64,000 nucleotides of DNA from Lophius americanus. Taxonomy: Eukaryota > Chordata > Actinopteri > Lophiiformes > Lophiidae. The notes under the pieces are model-generated. The model made no database searches. It saw only the letters and a list, made by a program, of their open reading frames with translations, and had not been told where the DNA came from. Shown one piece after another: positions 58,184-64,000 of the stretch (position 1 is its first letter; each line of letters opens with the position of its first letter). Location: assembly GCA_037951165.1 (NCBI GenBank), contig JBBDHG010000009.1:8335001-8399000 (forward strand), written 5' to 3'. Both the position numbers and the translations under genes were made by a program.

Positions 58184-61100
58184 CTATGTGGGCCTCTGGT
58201 TGGACCCTCCTTGGCTAACTGATTTCTGGGGGGATGACGTGGCTGCCATGTGGTAGCTTTGGTGCAGGGGCCCAGAAACTGTTGTAGGCGGTTGGGGCTG
58301 TGACAGTGGCTGTGCAGGGTTTAACATGCTGACCTGGCAAGTGCTTGTGGGTCCTGCCCACGGAGGAACTGTGTATGAGGGTGAAGTGTATCCAAAACCC
58401 TGGGAAACTGGTCCCAGAGAACCTTTACGAGGCCCCAAAGGAACTGAGGGATTGGGTGGATTTGGAAGGTGCATGGTGGTGGATGGGGTGTTGGAAGGCG
58501 TGGGAAGTGTTGGGCCGAGATAAGCTGGAGCTGAAAATTTTCGTCCCACGCTGGCTGGAGGAATAATCTGTTTAAGATAAAAAAGCAAGGGTTACTACTG
58601 AATATAGAAAAGCCTATGACATGATTTACAAAGACATAAAAGCCATTACACAGTAAGTCATTAAAAGCTCAAAACACAGGACAGTCTTTATACTGGATGC
58701 CTACATCATGTCCCAGTACTGCCTGTGGTCCAATTTTAGGACCTCTCTTGCATTGGGAGAGGTTGATTGTATCTCTGGCCCAGTTATCCACCAGTTGGTG
58801 AAGGTCCTCAGTAAAGGTGCCTTTGCCCTTCTGGTTGTGAGAAGCAGGAGGAGTGGGCCCAGTCGTCTGGGCCATGGAAACAGAGTGGTTCTGGCACTGG
58901 CCTGAACCATTTGTGGAGCCAATCCCAGTTGATACTGTGAAATAAGAGGTAAACCAGATAGTTAGTGAAGCAAATCAAAATCTAGGCATCTTTCTGTGAC
59001 AAGATCAGAAGTACTTTTGAACATACCAGCGGAGCAGCTACTGATACTGGGCATGGACGGAGAGGATCTAAGCTGCTGTACAGGTGACCGACTCACTGCT
59101 TGTGGTGCTGTTTCTGAAGCCTCCGTTACAGATAGCGGACTTTGTTTTGCTGAGCCATGAAGATGCTCAGAGGATTCTTGGGATGCTGAACATACAAGCA
59201 AAGTTCATCACAGCTCAAGTTTTACAGAACGTCAGAGATTGGAAACTGCTGTATGTGAAACAATAATTTATTTATATTGGTATTAAAGGGGTTCTGGTTA
59301 AATCTTTCAGAAAAAACATTGACCGTCCTTACTTGAATGGATGGGGCTAGGTTGTCCACAACGGCGAGCAGATTTGTGACTTCTTCGCCTACGTCGAACT
59401 CCAGCCACAGCAGGATAAAAGACAAAGGGAGGAGGTGCTTTTCCCATCCGTGAAAAAAGAGACTCAATCTCCTCTTTCTGACGGGTTTGCAGGGCCTGGA
59501 TCTCTATCATATGTCTGATGGGCAGAGGCAGAAAACCGGTAAAAACATGAGCTGTGAGTGGTAGTAGTATCTATAACAGGATATAGGAAAATGTGACCTA
59601 CTTTTCTCTGAGACGGCTAATTTCTCTCTGCAAAGCGTCATCCTCAGCTTCAGAGTCATCGTCATTGTCACTACTGTAATGGGTGTTGTGAGTATCAGAG
59701 TTTGAGGATGAGGGCCCGTCCTGAATATCAGAGCCATGTGATGGACTGTGGCCTACTGTTGGAGCTGGGGTCACTGAGTTTAAAATAACAAAAACAGCAG
59801 TCATAAGTAGGTACTGTATATCTAGGAACTGGACATGATTTAACCAAAAAGACCACCCCCTTGCACGAGTCAAGCTACAAGTTAAATATGCAGTAACTGA
59901 CAGAGAGTTTAGTGTACAATGCAATGACAATCAACCAAAGGCCAGTATCTACAAGCCTCTGACCTTATTGTTAATTAATTAGTTTCAATGACAGCATTAG
60001 AAATGAAATCATTGGTAGGATTGGATGAAACATCCATTTTGTACGGTAATCAGTATTGTTCAAGAGGACACTGTAGTTTTAGTATTCTTGTACAAGGATG
60101 CCATTATATTAGTTTATCTGAGCTGACATTCTGTGAACCACGTACTCACCTGTGACAGAAAATCGTCCCACTTTAGAGCCAGAGGTTGGCTCAGATGTGG
60201 AATTGGTGCTTGTGGACACTTGGAAGCGCCCAATAGTGGTAGACTGACTGGCAGAACCAGCAGAGAGAGGTGAAGGTCCATTTACAACTTCTGTTTCACA
60301 ATGTTCTTTGGCCAGAGTAGATGACCGGTGGATGGTGTTTTCTGGACTTGAGGGGTAGGAGGAGGAAGAAGAAGAGGCAGATGAGGAGGATGGTGTGAGG
60401 GAAGAAGAGGAGACAATGCTGGAGGTTTCTGGAATGCTACTGGACCCCCCATCAGTGGCAATGGACACCTGAGAATGAAAGGAGAACAGTTTAATAAACT
60501 ATGTATGTGAACGTATTAGACGGCTTAAACTAAAACTCACCTGGAAACGTCCAAGAGTGAAACCTGCTGCTGGAGCCTGGGCTGTGTTGCTTCCCTGAAC
60601 GGTCTCTGGGCTGAGAGCTCTCTTCAACCCAGCGTTCCAATCCTCTAAAGGTTGCTGCGACTGTTGTGAAGTCATATAAACAGGACATAAAGGTCAGTTT
60701 AAGTATTAAGTGTAAAAATGTTAAACTACGCCATTAAAATAAAGTTAAAGAAATGGGGTTAATGACAAAGAAATAATAGACCTAACCTGAATTGGTCCAG
60801 GAAATGGGGGTAATAGATCAGATGAAGGTGTAGCTACTTGATCAAAGGCAGTAGGTAAAGTCTGAAAGATAAGAAAAAGAAAGAAGTCAAGTCCAACATT
60901 TTTATTGAAGAAACATCATGTAACAGGGGATTCATTCTAGGTAACTTCATGTAACACTGACCTGTGCCCTGGGCTTTGCTGGAGGTGTCTGTGCATGCCC
61001 GGCTGGGGTAATACTCTGTCCTGGTGTTGGTCCCAGGACACACTGCACCCCAGAGCTCAAGGGAAGGTTAGAAGGGGGGACTAGGGCGGCACCAGGTGGA

Positions 61101-64000
61101 GGGGAGGAAGTCCCAATAGGGGGAGAGGAGGTACCAGTATTTTGACTGGGATCCACCGACGTAGAGGATGAAGCAGAGCTCTGGTCTTTAAAAAGGGACC
61201 GTAGTTTCTTATCCAGAGCTTGGATATCATCTCTGCCTGCAGTCTTGGTCTGGAGTTCAGGACCCTCTGACTCCAGTGGCTGTGGCTGGACCTGGCTCTG
61301 ACTGGGGATCGAGTTTGAAGGAAGTGGCTGAGTGGAAATGGGGCCAGGCTGGCACTGGGACGTTGTGTGTTGTGTTGCATGGTTGGAGGAATTCACAGGC
61401 TGGGAGGATGTAAGAACACTATTAAAAGGCTGTTGCTCTGAAGGAGGGGCCATGCCTGTACTACTGGGTGTAACGCTAGCAATAGACGAGAAAGAGACAG
61501 AACTACTACTACTAAGCTCATGTCCAGGACCTGCCGGAACCGAGGGTTGCAACGGTTGAGAAATGGTGGAAGAAGAGGGGGGGACGTTGCTAGCTGATGG
61601 ATGCTGTGAGAGGGCTGTTTCATGTGAAGGAGGAGATGAACTGGGCTCACTGGAGACAGGTACTGAAATTTGGGACTGAGTCGACATAGGTGGAGGGGAA
61701 ACTCTCCCAGCAGAGGAAGGTGGTGATGTTGTTGCAGTAGAGGAGAGAGACACAGCTGGAAATGTTGCACCTTTGTGGGGGGCTGCAACCTCTGAAGGAG
61801 CCAGGACATTATTGGAGCCAATACAAGTCTCAGCAGACAGAACACCGGGTTCTTGGTCAGCGGCAGGGAGATCAGGGACGCTTATTCTTTCTCCCTGATC
61901 ATGCATCATTTTACAGAAAGCCTGCTGAAGTATCCCAGATGGAGCAGATAGAGAAAGGCCCAATGGCATAGAAGGAGCTAGAAGAAAGTTTAAAGAGGAA
62001 GTGATTATATGAAAATTTACAAAAATCAAATATGAGCATATTGAGCATGAGCTTATTTAACCAGCTATGTAGTACTGCCTAACCACCAAAATAAAATGTT
62101 TTCAGATGGATATGTCACATTTTTACGAAGTGTCAAAAGTTATTACTATGATAAACTGGACAGGGAACAAATCAATATTTTCTCTCACCAGGGGCAGGTT
62201 CATCTCCAAAGGAGGTATTAGCAGATGAAGCTCCAAAGAACTGTTCTTTGAGACGAGATTCTGGTACTGGGCTAACGATGAATCTTCGTCCTGCTGAATG
62301 CACCACTTGGGCGGCAGTGCTAGGGGAAATTCCTGAGAGACAAGTCAAAAGAAAGGGTCAGATGTGGAGAGGAATTTGATTTGAAATTAAAAAGCCTGCC
62401 ACGGTTCCCACACCGAAAAAAGACAAAAGCCTATTAGTGAACATGTGTGTCTGATGGACACACAGATATGATCCCATCTGCCTGGGCCCTCCTGCAGAAA
62501 GTTACTTACCCCTCTCTAGTGTTTGGAGATGTGTAGATTACCTTCAGTGAAAAATATCAAACAATTCCTCTTCAGCGTATTCATCTGGTTTAAATCGTAT
62601 GGGATTAACCACGCCCTCATGTATAACACACTGATGATAACCTAGAGGTAGATGACTTGTGGTAACATTTGTGAGGTACCATTTTTACAGCCATAATAAA
62701 GCTCTTATCCTTTTTAACTTTCTAAGACAGTCGACCCAGTTTCCCTCAGGCCTCTGCCAGATTGAAATTAGTTTAAGAGCGCTCCTTATATTAAATAATA
62801 TTTTGTGATTAATTATAAATTCTTCTCTCTAAGGGAGCGGAACAACATTTGGTTGTCTCGGTCTGCAGCAGGTGTCTGAAAGGCCATTGTGTTTGGACGG
62901 GGGCGTGTGCAGGCAAGACCCACAAATTCACACCACAGGCGATCTGACTTTAAAACATGAATAAGTGTCTTAAATCAGGACAAGCTAGGGTTTCTCTCTT
63001 AACTTACACTATATTTGTTATATATCATTTCTGAGTTATGCCCAGACAAATCCCACTCACAGAATAGAGCCTAATTTCAACTTCTGAGCAGGGAAAAGAA
63101 AAAGAAAAATCCACCACATCATTACTTGGTTGTTGTGTATAAGTTATTAGGGGGAGTAAAGAAAGGATTCTGACTGTTTTTTAGATATTATCTGGCAACC
63201 AAACATGACGGATATCTCCTTCTACTTTGTTCGTGTCAGGGCATAATAACATGACATTGTGCACGGTATTTGTAACTGAAGTTTGCAAACCTGGCAGCAT
63301 GGGAACAGACAGTTCAGGCTGTTGTTGGTGAACACTCATCTGCAAATAAAAAAAACAGGTGGTTTTGTGTTCAGTATATGCAGGGAAGATTAGATTGTCA
63401 GTTTTGGTATTTAGCTAATAAACTGGTGTGTAGTCAAGATGTACCGGAGGAAACGCTTCCGTAATGCCCTCTCCTTTCTCGTCAGCCATCTCTATGACTT
63501 CACGGACCTGCTCTATGAAGGACTCCCTCTCACTCTCCAAGATGAACTCACTTTCAACCTGAAACAGAAAGAAAGAGTTCAATGGGTGCAACGTGATCTG
63601 CGTTAACATTGAGAATGCTCTACGGAATGGATTAAAAGTTGTTACCGTCATGTCAAAGAGTTTGAAATGTATCATGTTCCAACTTTCTATTAACCAAAAT
63701 ACTAAGGGACGACTATTACCATGATCTGTGCAATCTCTTCCGGATTATCACCATCAAGATCAAATTTGAAAGTCACCATCTTTCTGTTGTGCGTTTCCAG
63801 CTGGCACTCTGCTACTCTATCTCCCACATTAGAGATCTGTAAAATATAAATTCAGGTTAAAACCATTCAATGATAAAGTGCTTGACACGAAATGGGAATG
63901 AACTCATTAATTCAGCTGCGTACACTGAGGACGTTTAGCTTGGCTCTTGCAGTCTTGTCGTGCCGGGAGCGGCTACGCACAGATCGCCGCTGGTGGCGCT
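58184..64000 (-). CDS. wnk1: WNK lysine-deficient protein kinase 1, C-terminal part, fourteen exons; gene partial
   Basis: Minus-strand exons: 64000-63924 (cut by the edge), 63836-63720, 63558-63445, 63339-63291, 62332-62189, 61977-60962, 60861-60787, 60660-60541, 60468-60150, 59773-59602, 59514-59333, 59185-59027, 58934-58705 and 58567-58184. Phases agree over about 1,051 residues. A second PF2/CCT-like domain reads [20 protein letters not shown] then [18 protein letters not shown]. RFx[V] motifs that bind SPAK/OSR1 are RFIV, RFQV (twice) and RFSV. A coiled coil ([13 protein letters not shown], then [20 protein letters not shown]) precedes [23 protein letters not shown] and GRKFSAP. All appear in this order in human WNK1, which controls SPAK/OSR1 and cation-chloride cotransport. 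The 1,016-base exon is Ser/Pro/Gln-rich. The kinase domain lies off the right edge. Convergence with rad52 matches human 12p13 and favours wnk1 over the other WNKs; a or b copy is not decidable. Confidence 0.95.
62333..63290 (-). other. wnk1 intron
   Basis: An intron of about 960 bp without recognisable repeat or exon. Human WNK1 has alternative exons in this general part of the gene, but no matching open frame was seen here. Confidence 0.45.

Overview
This is a vertebrate, almost certainly teleost fish, genomic window. Six genes with GT-AG introns are recognisable, and the DNA between and inside them is full of fish-type repeats: L2/Rex-like LINEs with ATT-rich tails, a tRNA-derived SINE, THAP-type and Tc1-like DNA transposon remnants, and microsatellites. 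There is no prokaryotic or organellar signature. Gene identities rest on my recollection of the human proteins; no search was run.

Layout from left to right. (1) 166-3859, minus: first coding exon of a fibroleukin-like gene (fgl2-type). Its conserved N-terminal module is followed by about 1,000 residues of charged, Thr/Pro-rich and D/N-Q repeat sequence that ordinary FGL2 lacks. The fibrinogen domain would lie beyond the left edge. (2) 3860-10306: repeat-bearing intergenic DNA. (3) 10307-31591, plus: rsbn1l, eight coding exons, with a 10.4-kb intron 3 packed with nested transposons and a degenerate tandem array. (4) 35339-35743, minus: single-coding-exon tmem60. (5) 37963-40650, minus (possibly from 41987): prr5 (Protor-1), an mTORC2 subunit. 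(6) 41988-49400: a CpG-rich patch, a LINE copy and a Tc1-like remnant. (7) 49817-54496, plus: rad52, ten coding exons, 396 aa. (8) 58184-64000, minus: the C-terminal half of wnk1, fourteen coding exons visible, kinase domain off the right edge, converging tail-to-tail on rad52.

In human, FGL2, RSBN1L and TMEM60 lie together on 7q11, PRR5 on 22q13, and RAD52 and WNK1 are tail-to-tail neighbours on 12p13. The window therefore joins three human syntenic blocks with relative orientations kept inside each block. The genes are not a functional operon: they cover a secreted coagulation/immune-type protein, a JmjC-type chromatin protein, a small membrane protein, an mTORC2 subunit, a homologous-recombination mediator and an ion-transport kinase.

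The most unusual item is the giant low-complexity insertion in the fgl2-like first exon. Others worth checking are an 82-bp near-perfect palindrome inside a larger foldback in an rsbn1l intron, a stop-free 87-bp intron in rad52, an in-frame upstream exon of prr5, and an exact 35-bp repeat spaced 1,200 bp apart around the rad52 leader.
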